Under the pieces are notes generated by a model. It worked only from the letters and a program-made list of their open reading frames with translations. It was not told where the DNA came from and made no database searches. 64,000 nucleotides of DNA from Gonatopus flavifemur. Lineage: Eukaryota; Arthropoda; Insecta; Hymenoptera; Dryinidae. The DNA is taken from assembly GCA_018340375.1 (NCBI GenBank), contig JAFFJZ010000001.1, positions 60,318,001 through 60,382,000 on the forward strand. The letters run 5' to 3'. The position numbers were made by a program, and so were the translations under genes. Positions 1 through 12,923 of this stretch are shown here, in pieces. The first letter of the stretch is position 1, and each line of letters starts with the position of its first letter.

Positions 1-3000
1 GGCTGTGACAAATAAAGTCTATTTAATTCAACTCAATTCTTATTCAGAATGAATAAATTTCCCAGCTGTCTGATATTCAACTAAATCCTTTTTCTCAGGG
101 TGTTACCTACGTGAAAGAGATACATGATTCTCTGAATTATTTCTTCACATTTCATCATTCGATACACAAAGCAAGACTATATTTATAATACCAAGTATCA
201 CGTCTTTCACCTAGAGATTTGCATTTTTCATAATACATCATCACCGCGTTATAATCAGAGAAAAAGAATCCCTCCGCAAGGGGTGCTGCAGTTCTCGTAA
301 CTCAACGGTATTGACTTTTTTCAGTAAAAGAAAATGCTCGCACAGAGAGATGTTTTTCTTTCCACTCTATACGTTGCAACATCTCTGAGTTCTGATATAG
401 TTTTTTATACTCACGAATTCAGTGATAAATATGTTCTCCGTAAGGAATCCTTTTTCTCGGAAAGTATCGATGACCACAACACCTCCTTCTATTTTGGAAC
501 TTTAAAATTTACCGTGAAGAACAAAAGCTATCGATCTTCTTTGAGAATATTCAGAAAAGATGATAATAATATAAGAAACCTTCGGTTGTATCTGTACTTT
601 GTAAAACGATATGTTTAACGAATGGACGTTGTATCGCGTAGCCTCCAGCATCGATGCAATGTTTCACTGTCTCCAGTCGTCCTAGAATTGGTCCTCGATG
701 TCGGGGAAAAAGAGGATTCGATAGTACCTCTTTTGAAGTAATATATATGGCAGTTGAGGAACATACTACTTATTTAGCATTTGTTGGGCACGTAAGTAGT
801 CATGCTCTCTAGTCACTAACTTTGGGTCAATTTATTAAAGTGATCCTAAAGATAAGGTACCGTACCTCACGTGCCTTATGCATTCGACAATGACGCATGG
901 GTAAAAGTATTGAAGTCAATCTATCTAAAGTTCCAAGTTATTCTGTTAACATAGAAATTTTCGTTCCTTCAAACCTTTCGAATAATTTAGCGGCAGCTAT
1001 GGATGACAAATTAAATTTGCGCAATGATTGGAAGGATCGTGTGGGGGATATTCATGTATCTTTGCGGAATTATAAATGAGTTATGGAGTAAAAGTTGTTT
1101 GTTGGTTCTATGTAATGACAGTTCGATCGATCTTTCAAATTTAAAATGTGTGATTGAAAGCATGGAACACTGTTTCAGCATTTGAAACTTCACTTCCGTG
1201 TACGGTATCGGAGCAACTAATGTTATCGAAGAGGAAAACTTGTATGAATAGGTATGTAGGGTAAATCCGGGACAGGCCAGGCGTTCTTTTCAAAATCCTT
1301 GTACCACGCCGGAAGAGATTTAAACTCGAATCAAATATTGAAAATTTTATGTCGATCATTCCATAAAAATCGAATCCATCGTGAGAAAATTGAAAGATCA
1401 AACAAAAACCTCAAGTTTTCTAGGGTATCGACTAACGTTACTCTCTGAAAAATATTGGCAAATTATATTCCATCGTGCATTTACCGTTATGAGTATTCGT
1501 GACTAATTATTTATGGTAAATATACAGGGAAAATTAAATCAGAATAATGATGGGTGTTTTGTACCAAAACATAAATACCATCTTACAAGTTGAGACGTAA
1601 CACAGAGATTTATTGAAAAGTGATTATTTATGTAAATCAGAACTATGTCGCACATCCATTCCCACGATTTCATTTGAAAAAGATGAAAAAATTATAAAAT
1701 AAAAGTGTACGTATATATTTTCCACGTATATCCATTACCATTTTGAACTTGATACATTGTTTTACATCCCTCGAAGGTTTGAACAGCCATTATTCCGACC
1801 TCTGACTTCCAAGAACAATTTTTTCAATCCCAAGTGAAGTTTAACGACGACGGATCTTCAGCGGATACCTCGATTTTCAATGAAATTTATGCTTGTTCTC
1901 AATGAAATTTAAAATCATGAAGATTAGTATCATTCAAAATCACATAATATTTATAATAAATGAAAAAAAGGGCATCGTGGAATCGAGCTTGATCGAAACT
2001 AATGGAACGCACGATATCATCATTAGTTTAATCATGGGAAAATTATTGACCTAATAACTTAATAATAACTGCCCTCGTCTCTCATGCCAGTCTCGAACTT
2101 AGGCCTGGTTCTCAGGTAACTCGAGAGGATAATAACCCCAAAAAAGTCTCGATCGATCAATCAATTTTCTACGAAAAACGTTGACATTGAAATATTGCGT
2201 AACACAATGCGATTTGTATTCACATAGATTACGTATATTTGCATTCCACAAATTCGAGGTAATTGTTGATAATACGTAGAAGCATTGATATAACTGGATT
2301 GAGATACCCACATACATCACATAACGTTTCCGATGATTCTTTGACAACTTCAATATTATAGGAAATAATGTATCATTATTATTCCGTGATACAGATTGGA
2401 TTCGTTGATTGGGTGAAGACATACTTTTGAAACACGGACAGCGCGAGTCTACAACTCTTACAGCGGCCACAACGATTACACGAGGGGGAATTTGAAAAGT
2501 TCTACTTTACGTCCATGGTGAGTACTTTATATACGTGATGATATTCTCGTTGAGTGGTTTAATGGAATCATGATGAGAGTACCCTGGGTCGAATCAAGTA
2601 AATTGTTCACCTATAGGAGGAGATTTCACTTTTTTTCACGTTCCATTGAACCAATCGTCATGCTTTGATGAGGAAGAAATTTCGCTTCCATTTCTCTATC
2701 TCCCGGTAATAACAGAGCAATAACTGCGAAATATATAGTAACGTAAAAGATACTCCTGTCAAGTTCACAGACTTCTCCCTTCTCTAATGATTGATCTGAT
2801 AGATATAAAACATACTGAATAACTTCTATGTTATTATATAATTATGATAAAATTATTATGGTTCGATTCTTTCGCGATGGCTCAATCTTTGAGATATATG
2901 CATCATTTAACAAGTACACAGATCGTATCGCGGAAGAGAATTTATATACTGAGAAAAGAAGGTTGATCAATTGAATGTTATAAAAATCAATTGATTACAT

Positions 3001-3854
3001 AAAAAGAAATGGGATTTGTTTGATCGAAGTGGGCGAGAGAAATTTTTTTCTTCTTCCCCTCGAAGAATTTTGATCGATTCGTAAGTGGTGAGCGCGTAAG
3101 ACGCGATTTTGTTTCTTTTTTCCCACATAATAGGTACGTATGATTTTTAAATTTGTGTATCTCGATGGAAATAATGTTCCCCGTCGTCGTCGTCATCATC
3201 ATCGTCATAATCAAACATGTGGAAATAATATGTGTGTATAGCGTTTTTGTGTTATACCGTCCAAGCATGTTGACAATTTTAAACATTCATTGTGGTACCT
3301 GAAAAGAATTGCTGAAGTGTGAAATATCTTTTCAACTTTTCAAGGAAATGTCATGTCATTGTTGTTCTCTGTAAATCATTCTTTTCTCTCATCCATCGAG
3401 ATAAGTATTCATTAATGCATGGAGGAGTTTTAAAGAATTGATATGCACTTTGAGTATTAGGCTGCGCGAGTATCGAATCACCTTTAACTCAGTTCTCCCG
3501 TTAAACATGACTTAGTTGGGGCTAAAGCCGGTGGTAAAATTTCAATTCTTAGGCGCTTGCATGGAGTATATACCATTTGTGAGAACAATGTTTCAATTAT
3601 AAATGTAAATTCTCTTTGTTATTCTGGTCCAGATGTTAACACTTGGAGTGAACAATGGAATCGTGATGTGTATGCGATTGAGAATCGGAACCTTTGAAAA
3701 TCGCTAGGATTTCAATTGAATTTCAAATTCGACGTTTTTTACGAGTTATATTGGGTTGAAGTATCGCGATTCTTTTACCGGGAGTTATTTTTACTTGTGT
3801 TTTTGTTGTTCTATTTCCACGAGATTGGAGTTTTATCGGAATATCTTTTGGGAG
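1..3854. other. No gene recognised
   Basis: AT-rich sequence with only short ORFs, the longest being 123 codons on the minus strand at 2099-2470, which matches nothing known. Apart from the compound microsatellite at 3181 no repeat or RNA gene was seen. It is probably intronic or intergenic. Confidence 0.5.
3181..3206. repeat. (CGT)n/(CAT)n compound microsatellite
   Basis: CGTCGTCGTCGT is followed by CATCATCATCGTCAT. A minus-strand frame reads it as Met/Thr runs, which is not evidence of a gene. Confidence 0.75.
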
Positions 3855-4445
3855 CCCGTACGGAAATATTTTGCTGGAATAACCATGAATAATTTCTGAG
3901 AAAATTCTGAACAACTCTGACAAACTCTGAGAATTTCTGAAATTTTGATGAGAAATCTAATATTTTTGGAACATTCTGTACAAACTTTTTTCAGAACTTT
4001 TCAGATTTTTTCAGTTTTCTTTCGGACAAATGGAACTGAAATTGCACTCTGTAAAAATTCCAAAAAAAAACTGAAAAAGTACTGACTATTAAGAAATTTT
4101 CAAAATTATATAAATGCATTCATATTCTATATTCAAATATCATATGTGAAAAAGTATTTGAAAATAAAAAAATCTCTCTCAATAATCAGAAAAATGTTAG
4201 AAATTTCTCAGAATTTTGTCACAATTTCTTCAAAGTGCAATTTCGTTCCTATTTGTCTGGAAAAAAAACTGAAAAACTCTGAAAAGCTCTGAAAAAAGTC
4301 TGACAAAAATCCGTACAGAATGTTCCAAAAATATTTGAATTTTCCTTAGAATTTCAGAAATTCTCAGATTTTATCAGAGTTTTTCAGACTTTTCCAGAGT
4401 AAATGCGATGTTTTTCAGAGATTATTCATGGTTATTTCGTACGGG
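3855..4445. mobile_element. Type 2 foldback element, TCAGA/TCTGA words, AG flanks
   Basis: The termini CCCGTACGGAAATA and TATTTCGTACGGG are inverted, and the two arms remain complementary for about 200 bases each around a centre near 4150. CTGA/TCAG words recur in both orientations throughout. The dinucleotide AG flanks both ends (3853-3854 and 4446-4447), consistent with a 2-bp target duplication. There is no coding capacity. Confidence 0.7.
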
Positions 4446-4904
4446 AGGACTTTGGTTTGTGCAACGAAATTTTGTTGAGTTTGTTTGAAATATGAGAGCA
4501 GAAAAATTAGCGATTCAGAGAGAGTTGTCGAGACTAGATTTTTTTTATTAAGAATTTTTATATTAGGTTTTACAAGAGGTAGTAATAATAACAGAATTTT
4601 TGTTTCGATTTGTTCAAATTTGAACCTCCTTCGCGCTTGATGTGTTTTTAATTTGTATAATACTTTCGTTAATTGTGTGAAATTTATTCAAGGGAATCAA
4701 ACATTTTATTGCGTACAAGGCACATCTATCGGTTGAAGCAAATCGATATTTATTTTCTTTTTGTAATTCATCCCATTGATACAATACATTTGGCAAGTAA
4801 AAGCTTCATCTAAAAAATATTCGAATTAACTCAACTAGGAATGATTTGTGATCTTCCCCAGGTTTTATTAGGGTCTGATGAGAGCCTGATGAGGAGGGAT
4901 AGGC

Positions 4905-5092
4905 GGTATTTGACAGTATCGATATTTTTTCTAGAAACTTTCGTAAATTTTTATTGAATTTTATAGAATATCGACCGAAAGTTCATACAAATTGTACCCA
5001 AAATATCGATATTCTGTAAGATTCAATAAAAACTCAACTAATTTTATAAAAAGGATATCAATATTGTGGAATATTGTCGACCACTGATTAAC
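4905..5092. mobile_element. Degraded foldback element with TATCGATATT arms
   Basis: The left arm (from GTATCGATATTTTTTC at 4917) and the right arm (ending near 5085) share inverted TATCGATATT and AATTTTTATTGAAT blocks around a centre near 4985. The terminal GTCGACCACTGA (5079-5090) resembles ATTGTCCATCCCTGA near 46615, so a second degraded copy may lie there. The ends are approximate. Confidence 0.4.
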
Positions 5093-5860
5093 ATATACAT
5101 TAACTTCACAAATTTTTCCCCCTTATTCGGGAATTGATTGTAAAATGATAGTAAAACTCCCATAAAGTGTGGAATTTTCAGTTACATTTATAGAAAATTT
5201 AATACATATATATATAGAAAATTGATTTCCCATCTAAAACCATGACAAAATAATACACAAAATAATGTATATATTTCTATGGTTATTTCCATTACATGGT
5301 CCATTCTTCGCAGAATGCCACTAATTCAAACAAAACAATTGAATTATCGACGAAGAATCGATGTTAATTTGTTTACCAAGAATGTAATTTTCGATTATGC
5401 GCCAAAATCGTCTATACCGCTGTTTAAAACCTATCTAAGAAACTGCAGTTAAAATTGCAAGTCGATTGAATGAAAATCACTTGTGTCATGCTGTACGCAA
5501 ATTTGGAAAACATGGTTTCGAAATAAATACGGTTGAAGTTTGAAATTCTCTACGAAATAATGGAAAACAAATTCTTCCCTTGAAATTCATTTACGATATC
5601 ATTTTTTGGGATTTGTATATAACGTCATTTGAGGCGAAAAAGTGGAAAGAAAATTTCGGCAAATGTAACTCCTTCATTTTCTGATTGGAAAAACCAGGTT
5701 TTTATAGACAATTCTATGGAGTATCTATAAAAAGTATACAGTAAGTTTATGAAAACTTTATAAAATTCATACCGACGGATAAAACTTCGTACATATGTTT
5801 AAACTTTCTGTGAGGATCGAATAAATTCTTCATCACAAACATACAACACATTCTTATTTA

Positions 5861-5971
5861 GTGATGGGGATTTTTGAAAAGGATCGAACCTTTTTTACAT
5901 AAAAAATATATACTTTCCATAGATTTCAATGAAAATTCGATACTTTTGATATAAAAAAGGATCCCCATCAC
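5861..5971. mobile_element. Short TA-flanked inverted-repeat element (111 bp)
   Basis: GTGATGGGGAT at the left and ATCCCCATCAC at the right are perfect inverses, each bordered outside by TA. The arms also share AAAGGATC and a T-rich block. Size, TA duplication and lack of coding fit a mariner-like MITE, but no transposase is present to confirm the superfamily. Confidence 0.65.
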
Positions 5972-6505
5972 TATTTTCATTGAATTTTTTCACTAGAGAA
6001 CCGAAAACTCCGGTAACAGGTTTTGAATTCATCGATATTATTTTAGGAAACTAGAAGCGAAAATTTCATAAATCATTTTGTCACATTTCACATCAAAATA
6101 TTCGTGGAAGTGAAACCGACTTATTGAAAAATTCATCAAAGGAGATCTTCCTAACTTACACAGAGTCATGTTGCGTAATTCCACTGTTTTTTTTTTAAAT
6201 TTCGAACAAACTCAGTAACTATAAAAAATCCAATGAAATCTGTTTTCAATAAATTTCGAATTCACATTTTCAAAAAGTTCACAGTTTTCTATATTATCGA
6301 TCGGTCGGATCTGAACCGTCGATAAAATAGATTTTCATTTCTTACATCATTATTCTATGATTTTATACAAAATCCGTCTTATAAAGAAGATGAAAGATAG
6401 AGACGATCAAAATGAATATACTTGATTAGGGTAAATTTTTCGCGAATACTCGAAAATCTTGATTATTCGTTCCTCGCGTGTGTCGGTAAGTCATTGATTT
6501 TTCAG

Positions 6506-6685
6506 CAGGTAGCGTCATCTCGTCGCAACCTCAAGAAACTTTCGGTTCTACAAATTTCTAACTTATCGACCAAGCAAATAAAACGCGCGGACATTGAAAT
6601 CCTACGAAACGCGATTACCTCTCAAAAGAAACTAATTATTTTTTCTCGCGTGACTACCCGCTGCTATGGCCATGGAATTTCAAAG
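6506..6685 (+). CDS. Possible 60-codon exon with good splice sites, unrecognised
   Basis: An acceptor with a short T tract (TTGATTTTTCAG) ends at 6505, and a near-consensus donor (CAAAG|GTAAGG) starts at 6686. The 180 bases between them are open in phase 0 at both ends and are richer in GC and CpG than the flanks. The peptide begins QVASSRRNLKKL and is basic, with no recognised domain. A GTAAGT at 6486 directly upstream is too close to the acceptor to bound an intron. It could instead be a noncoding leader exon, or chance: the surrounding frame is open from 6422 to 6745. Confidence 0.25.
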
Positions 6686-7247
6686 GTAAGGAATTTCGTC
6701 TGTGGCAAAGATAAAAGATACGATCACGAATGTGTTGAAGTTTAATGACCGCGTACGCGCATCGATGTGGGTGTTTTACAAAGTTTGACTTTTATTCTCC
6801 CGTCGTTGTGTGAAAGGTGCTAAAAGTGAATTAACATTCGGAAAAAAAGAAATCTCTGTTATTACTCGACTTCCATTCGACCAAGACTTCGATGGTTAAC
6901 GAAAATCATCGTAACGATAGAGAAGAGTCGATTAATAGACATTCTCCAGGAGTGAAATTCAAACTAAGTGGATACTCGTGTCTCTTATTATCAATTGATG
7001 GTACGGACTTCCTTTTGTGAAATACTCGCTTGCTTCCGTCATTTGATAACGCGTGACAGTAGCCGCCGACCTCTTTTCATTTTTCTCATCTTCCTTAAAA
7101 GGAACGAATCGTGAGTTGAATAATCAATTCTTGTATTCCTTATCAAAGAGCGAGTATCCAGTTAGGGTGGGAATGATCATTCATTTGTATTTTATTGTCT
7201 TTCGCTTGGATTAAGGATTGTGGGAAATTGCTGAAGATTCAAAGAGG

Positions 7248-7275
7248 CTGCTGCTGCTGCTGTTGTTACTGCTCC
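7248..7275. repeat. (CTG)n microsatellite, short
   Basis: Five CTG units followed by TTGTTACTG. Confidence 0.75.
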
Positions 7276-7811
7276 TAAGATCCGTCCACACTCTTTCGCA
7301 ACATTAGAAAAATCTGAGAGGAGAAAGATGATAAAGTGTATTTCAGTCACGTAGCGGCGGCTTCATTTCAATAAGAAATCTTTCTTCGTGTGTAATCAAA
7401 GAGTGGAATCTGAGAATCTTGAAGTTTTATATGTACTCAAGTATGAGAATAATTCAACGAATATTGTGGTCGTCGATTGTTTTTATTGATTTTCTCTTTT
7501 CGAAGGCATTGTCGTGCAGGATTTTTATTTCCAACAGTTCAAGTGTATCGTATGTATCGAATGAGGGATTTCACTTACATTTTTAGTTGCAATATTTCTA
7601 TGGGGAACTTTCGTTCGAGTTTGAGTGTAATTTGGATGTTGACGTCAAAAATAAATATGCCGATTTATTGCTTTTATCAAAATCATAGTGCTTCGACTGT
7701 GTTCAGAGCCGGATTTAGAATTCTGTTCAGAAAATAACATTCTGGAACGGTTAACGTTCGGACATCCATGGCTGATGTCTGTGGAAAATAAAATTTTAAG
7801 AGCTGCTATTA

Positions 7812-8091
7812 CCCAGATAACACGAGGAGGATTCTTTTTCAAAAACAAGAATAGAATTCTTCGAGAACTCTTTTCGAACTAACGAATTCATAAAGAGCTC
7901 TGGAGGAGTTCAATGTTTGGGACATTTACGAGCTCTTTGCTGAGATTATTGTTTTAGTACTCTCAAAGAACTCGTTAATGTCCCAAACATTGAACTCCTT
8001 CAGAGCTCTTTATGAATTCATTAGTTCGAGAAGAGTTCTCGAAGAATGCTATTCTTATTTTTGAAAAAGGATTCTTCGTGTGTTATCAGGG
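7812..8091. mobile_element. TA-flanked hairpin element (280 bp), nested
   Basis: CCCAGATAACACGAGG at the left is inverse to GTGTTATCAGGG at the right, and TA flanks both ends. The arms are about 127 bases each, highly complementary, and meet near 7950. They include the mirrored blocks GTTCAATGTTTGGGACAT and ATGTCCCAAACATTGAAC. The terminal motif CCCAGATAACACGA recurs at 62762, where no partner end was found. Confidence 0.7.
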
Positions 8092-8111
8092 TACTCGCCA
8101 GTACATCGCTA

Positions 8112-8259
8112 CACTCACAGAAAGGATTTCTTGGAATGAGAAAATTTTTCTTGTCGCTTGGACAAAATAAAGTAAAATTTTCTAGACTCAAGAAGAAAGT
8201 GAGGTTTGTCCCAGTGACAAGAAAAATGTCCTAGTTTCAAGAAATCCTTCCTGTGAGTG
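8112..8259. mobile_element. Type 1 foldback element (148 bp), AAGAAATT words, nested
   Basis: CACTCACAGAAAGGATTTCTTG at the left matches the inverse of the right end with one mismatch. Internal words TTTCTTGT and ACAAGAAA recur in both orientations. The flanks are TA and TG, so a target duplication is imperfect or has decayed. It sits inside the right half of the element 7725-8328. Confidence 0.6.
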
Positions 8260-8330
8260 TGGTTAATTAGTTGAGCAACGACAGTTGATGTTCAAACGTT
8301 AAGCGTTGCAGAATTTTATTTTCAGGGTAT

Positions 8331-11300
8331 CTTTTTAGGGAGGGAAACAAAATTTCAAAATCCGGTGCTGACTGGATTTACAAAAAATCAAAATATCCTG
8401 ATATAGTTTTTATATATTCATTCATTAATTTTTTTATCTTATTGAAAACTCTTTATACTTCTTATTCCACCCTAGCGTGTACGAATATATCCTGGTTTCG
8501 CCCCAATTCAGTTTCAAATAAAGATGAGCTGACGTGACTCTCAGTTTACGAGAATTCAAAGTTCCAATTCCAAAAATTCAAATCGTTTTTTTTTCTCAGG
8601 AATGCAGTCTCAGTCACTTTTTCTATTCCAAACCACATTCAACATTTTTATTTCCATGAACCTGAAAACTATACGGAAATCACAAAATTAATATAGATCC
8701 CATTCCAACGATTCGAAAAAAAACTCATATGGTATTCCTAAATAAATATATTCTTTATATAACTGTATTTTTACTGTACTCATATTTTACCTCCATATTC
8801 ATAAATTGAGATTGAAATTGTTTGGAGTAATCTTGGAAACATGGAATCAAGAAATCTTTTCCATTAAACTCGATTTATAAATTCACAGGATGTTTTGAGA
8901 AAACTTTCTCTCGTTCTCCCTTTCCGAACAATATCCAGATACTTCATTCTATACTTGCATTCATCTTCTCCCGGTTTGTACGCTGAGAAAAAACTCATTG
9001 ATTACATTACATTGCCAGTGAATTGTTTACTTTTTGCAGTACGTACCGCAACCCCAGCTTTCCCTGGAATACATAAAATCATTCGAATGAACTCGATTTA
9101 AAATCTTTTAATATTCTTATGTAATTTCATATATTTTTTTCATTTAATATTCATCCTTCCAACGAAGCAAACAAAGAGACATCTTGTATTTTCTACAAAA
9201 TCATTGTGAAAGAAGCTTACCTTTCCTGACATACCACATACAAGTGGGGCACATGGAACAAAACAACCCATATATATACATCGACAATGCGCAGTTGTCG
9301 ATTGAGAAAGCAGCAGTGTCCAGTTAGAAGAGCTGTCATCGTCTTGCATTGTTTCCTGTTCGAAGGTAGAACTTCATTGCAAACTCTCGTTGGTGGCCCT
9401 TTGAGAAATAGCTTCGCCTGACGTATCCTTGTACGCCGTAACTACGTTGAGAGAGAATCGTTGTTGTGGTTAGAGTAAATAAAACGTATGCTCCAGTATG
9501 AAGAATCAAATCAAATCCTTACAAAAGGGATTCATTCTTCGTCGAGGAATGCAGAGGTGAACTTGAACAGTCATTACACATTGAACTATACACATTTATT
9601 TTGACGATGACATTCAATTGAGGAAAAAAATCCCACATAACAAAAGATCTCTTGTTCTACGTAATGATTTATCATTAGGAAATCAGAAACTTCGATTATT
9701 CCGGTTCATTTTATTGATTCTCTTGTTATCTAATTTTCCTCTGTAACATCAGGTTTGACACACCTAGGACTCTTCACCCTAAGCGATTCTTGTGATTTAA
9801 TTACTCTTATTACTCGCTTTGAACCGACACGTGATTGATTTGAATGTTGGAACCCTCGGTGCTCGCACTTGCGGTGAGAAACTCGTGGAATTCTAAGTGG
9901 TGTCCTCTCCGTAACATCTATATATGTGATTACTTCATTGGTGGAATTGTGTAAAAGCATTTCCATTTAGGGAAGATTTCCATTGGCGTTGCGGGATTCC
10001 TCCCCCTCGTTTTCTCAAAAGTGGAAAGATAATCAGTTCATGCATGTCCAAAAATATAGATAATTTATATATAAATTATATATAATTTTGATAATGTCTT
10101 CACTTTGTTTTTAGATTTTATTCTTCAAAACTTTTGACTTATTGAATTATTCGGAATTGAACTCATAACATAACCATAAATTTTCAGAAATGATTTGGCT
10201 TTGGATTTTGTGGCTCTTGTGTTATGAATTAATTTCAAAGCAATTTAATCGAAGAAGAATGTACTTGGATGATAGAATTCACATGCTCTTTTAGAAGGAA
10301 CTAGTGTTGAGATGCTAGCGATTACCCAGTTTATTTCAAACTAAGTTTCCGGAAATTCTGTGAATAATTTTCTAAGTTTCATCAATCGCATGAACTATGA
10401 TTTTCAGTTATTGTATTTTTATGTTATAAAAAAATGTAAGAATACTTCAATTGAGACTTTTTCGTAGCTTCAACGTAGCCTTGGAGCAGACTTTAACTGG
10501 ATTTTCCATTTACCGTAAATAAATCTGTTCAATTTTCCAAGATATAATGACTCTGATTATGAATATCTTCGAGTCTGTATTATAAAAGTGAAATATCCAT
10601 ACAGAGAAATTATTTTATTATATCCAAGTTTTTTACGATTATTCAATAGAAAACAAATTTTCTCATGAGGTTTGTAACGATAAATTACATTCATAAGTTC
10701 GATGGTTTGATTTCAATGATTACACGTTTTGTAATCAGTCCTTTGAAGTACGATAGCATCATTAGAGCGAGTAGAAACCACTTCAACGAATTACTAACGT
10801 GGTCATAGCAGACGATTCCCAACTACGTGCACGGTCGTTCCGGTTACCCAATTACATGTTTCCACTGTGAAGAAGGTGAGGATATCGCGTTAAGAATAAG
10901 AACGAGGTACTCTACGGTCTTCAATCCCGAACGTTCAATCGAATGACAAACATTTCTTGAAAAACACGTATCGCTTGGGTTCTTGGAAAAACCATTCCTT
11001 CGCTCGAAGGTGAGGCAGGCACCTTATTCGTTAGTGATTTGCACAATAATCACCATACAATGCGAAGTATCAAAAGCAGAAAAAAAGAATGATAAAGTTT
11101 CGGTATGAGAAAGAAATGCATATGATTTTAGTTTTGTTATTCACTTTTAGGGCATGAAAGATGGTCCGAAGAACGTGCGTTGCGAAAATACGCTTTGCCA
11201 AAGCACACCTTTCTATTTACAAACTCCGGTATTCGATTGCTCATCGATATCCCTCGTATTAACCCTCAATAGTGTATAAGAAACTTATTATAGCATCACA

Positions 11301-12167
11301 TCCGGTCGAAAACGACTGAGGTATCGCCTTCCGCAGCACGCGTCGTGAATGACGATAATCAGAACATCCTTTTGAAATTATTGGTAGCACCTTTCGAATC
11401 GATACAGGATAATTTTGCTATACTCCCTATGACGTCTTTTCAATTTAGGTTGAACAACCTTTTCCTTTTGTCGAACATGCGCGATTATTGTTATTGTAAC
11501 GACGATCGTATTATATGCACATTTTTTCACCCATCGTATCGATTTAAATATTTATTATTTTTACGATCGTGGGACGTACCGTGTTTTCAAATCAGAATAT
11601 CAGCATAGAAGTCTTCATTAGAAATATTTTACCATGGAGTAATATGAGAAAGGCATTTAAATTCATGAATAATATAATAGGATTTCGATGATGATAACAA
11701 TCATGATAATAATGATTGGTCGCATCATGGAACGAGAAGTGAGATCACGATATTGTTACGAGACCATATTTTCATCTCAATGATACTTGCTCTCCAACTT
11801 AGAAATTATAATCAGGTTTGTTTTGAAGGTTTAGAAACATACCTTTGAAGCCATCCATCCATTCACCTAGTTTTATTATTCCTATACTTTCAAAAAACAT
11901 CGGCGAATATCAATTCAATGGTATGAGACATTTATCTTCAAATTATTCAAATGAAATGATGTATCGATTCTCGATTGTGCTCTGCCCACTTGGAAATTAG
12001 TTTCGGCTGTCAAAAACTTAGATTGATCCGCGTGTATCGATCGGGTTTAAAGCCCTCAGTCGACTTGAATTTTGTGTCCTTTATTCCATGAATTCGTTGG
12101 AGGAGTCGGGGATTACTTTGTACATTTTATTTATTATTTTCTCCCTCGCAAATGAATCTCGATCTTT
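8331..12167. other. No gene recognised
   Basis: Ordinary AT-rich sequence. A CpG-richer patch at 10790-11620 contains two donor-like motifs (AAG|GTGAGG at about 10874 and 11009) and ORFs up to 87 codons, but no acceptor-donor pair bounding a convincing exon. A short AT palindrome lies at 10062. Confidence 0.45.
10062..10089. repeat. AT-rich palindromic repeat, copy 1
   Basis: AATTTATATATAAATT followed by ATATATAATTTT forms an AT palindrome that recurs at 36002 and 43290. Its downstream sequence (TTGATAATG) differs somewhat from theirs. It may be a small dispersed repeat or a shared hairpin-prone motif. Confidence 0.35.
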
Positions 12168-12923
12168 CCTGTGGAGACATTTTTCCGGGCGTCCTGTATT
12201 GAATATTGGGTATTCAAACTTAGGATGTCGTAACGACCTTAGCAACTAAAGGGCCTAGTCGGGTTGCTGATATTCAGCCTGATTTCTCTAAGTCAGGGAC
12301 ACCCATATGAAGCCCATATGCGGCCACGGTGCATTACCAATTTTTTCTCCGGTTTTAAAAATCTAGCCACACCAACTACAGCCTCGATAGAGCCTTACAA
12401 GGCTTCCCGTATTCTCCCGAAGATCTTGATTTAAGCATACCTGTGTAGGGCCAAGCTGTATTTCCAACGTTTACCCCGTTTTTACAATCTGAATGCACCC
12501 AACTACAGTCTGCATAGGGCCTTGCCGTTATATTAAAACCTACTTTAAAAAGCAAATTTACTGAAATCGTATTGGTAATTTCGACTTTTTGCGGTGTATG
12601 CCTTCAAAAAATATTTCATCCATGATTAAACAATACTATGTTCACACTATTGGTGAACAATGTCAAAAAATTGGCAAAAACATCACTGTATGGTTAATTC
12701 CAAGGCTGAATGAGGCTGTTCTGTTTTTTGATAGAGTCCGATAATGTATGGACAAAGTAATGTTGGGTGGAATACCCGAATAGAAATTGGCATCGGCTCA
12801 TTCCAGGCCCTGTTTGGACTCAAGTCGAAGTGGTCTGGGTACAGATAGGGCCTTGGATAGCCCAATTTTCAATCGAGGAAGTTTTCTCCTTGCAATATTT
12901 ATTCATCTTGATGATATTTGCAA

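Larger units (their letters stand above)
7725..8328. mobile_element. Outer foldback element split by two nested insertions
   Basis: The left end (7725-7775, TTCAGAAAATAACATTCTGG then TTAACGTTCGGACATC) is inverted to the right end (8280-8328, GATGTTCAAACGTTAAGC then GAATTTTATTTTCAG). Both match the ends of the intact element at 48377-48627. Between the halves lie two younger elements (7812-8091 and 8112-8259). The flanks CCGGATTT (7709) and AAATCCGG (8359) may mark a still older outer repeat. Confidence 0.55.

Noticed and set aside
2099..2470. 123-codon minus-strand ORF
   Set aside because: No recognised motif, no splice context and no compositional difference from its flanks.
3855..4445. Possible CRISPR array or tandem satellite because of regular CTGA words
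   Set aside because: The words are too short, unevenly spaced and present in both orientations about a centre, which is foldback structure; the genome is eukaryotic.
9279..9302. TCGACAATGCGCAGTTGTCGA-type hairpin
   Set aside because: A seven-base stem is expected by chance and nothing nearby suggests an RNA gene or terminator.
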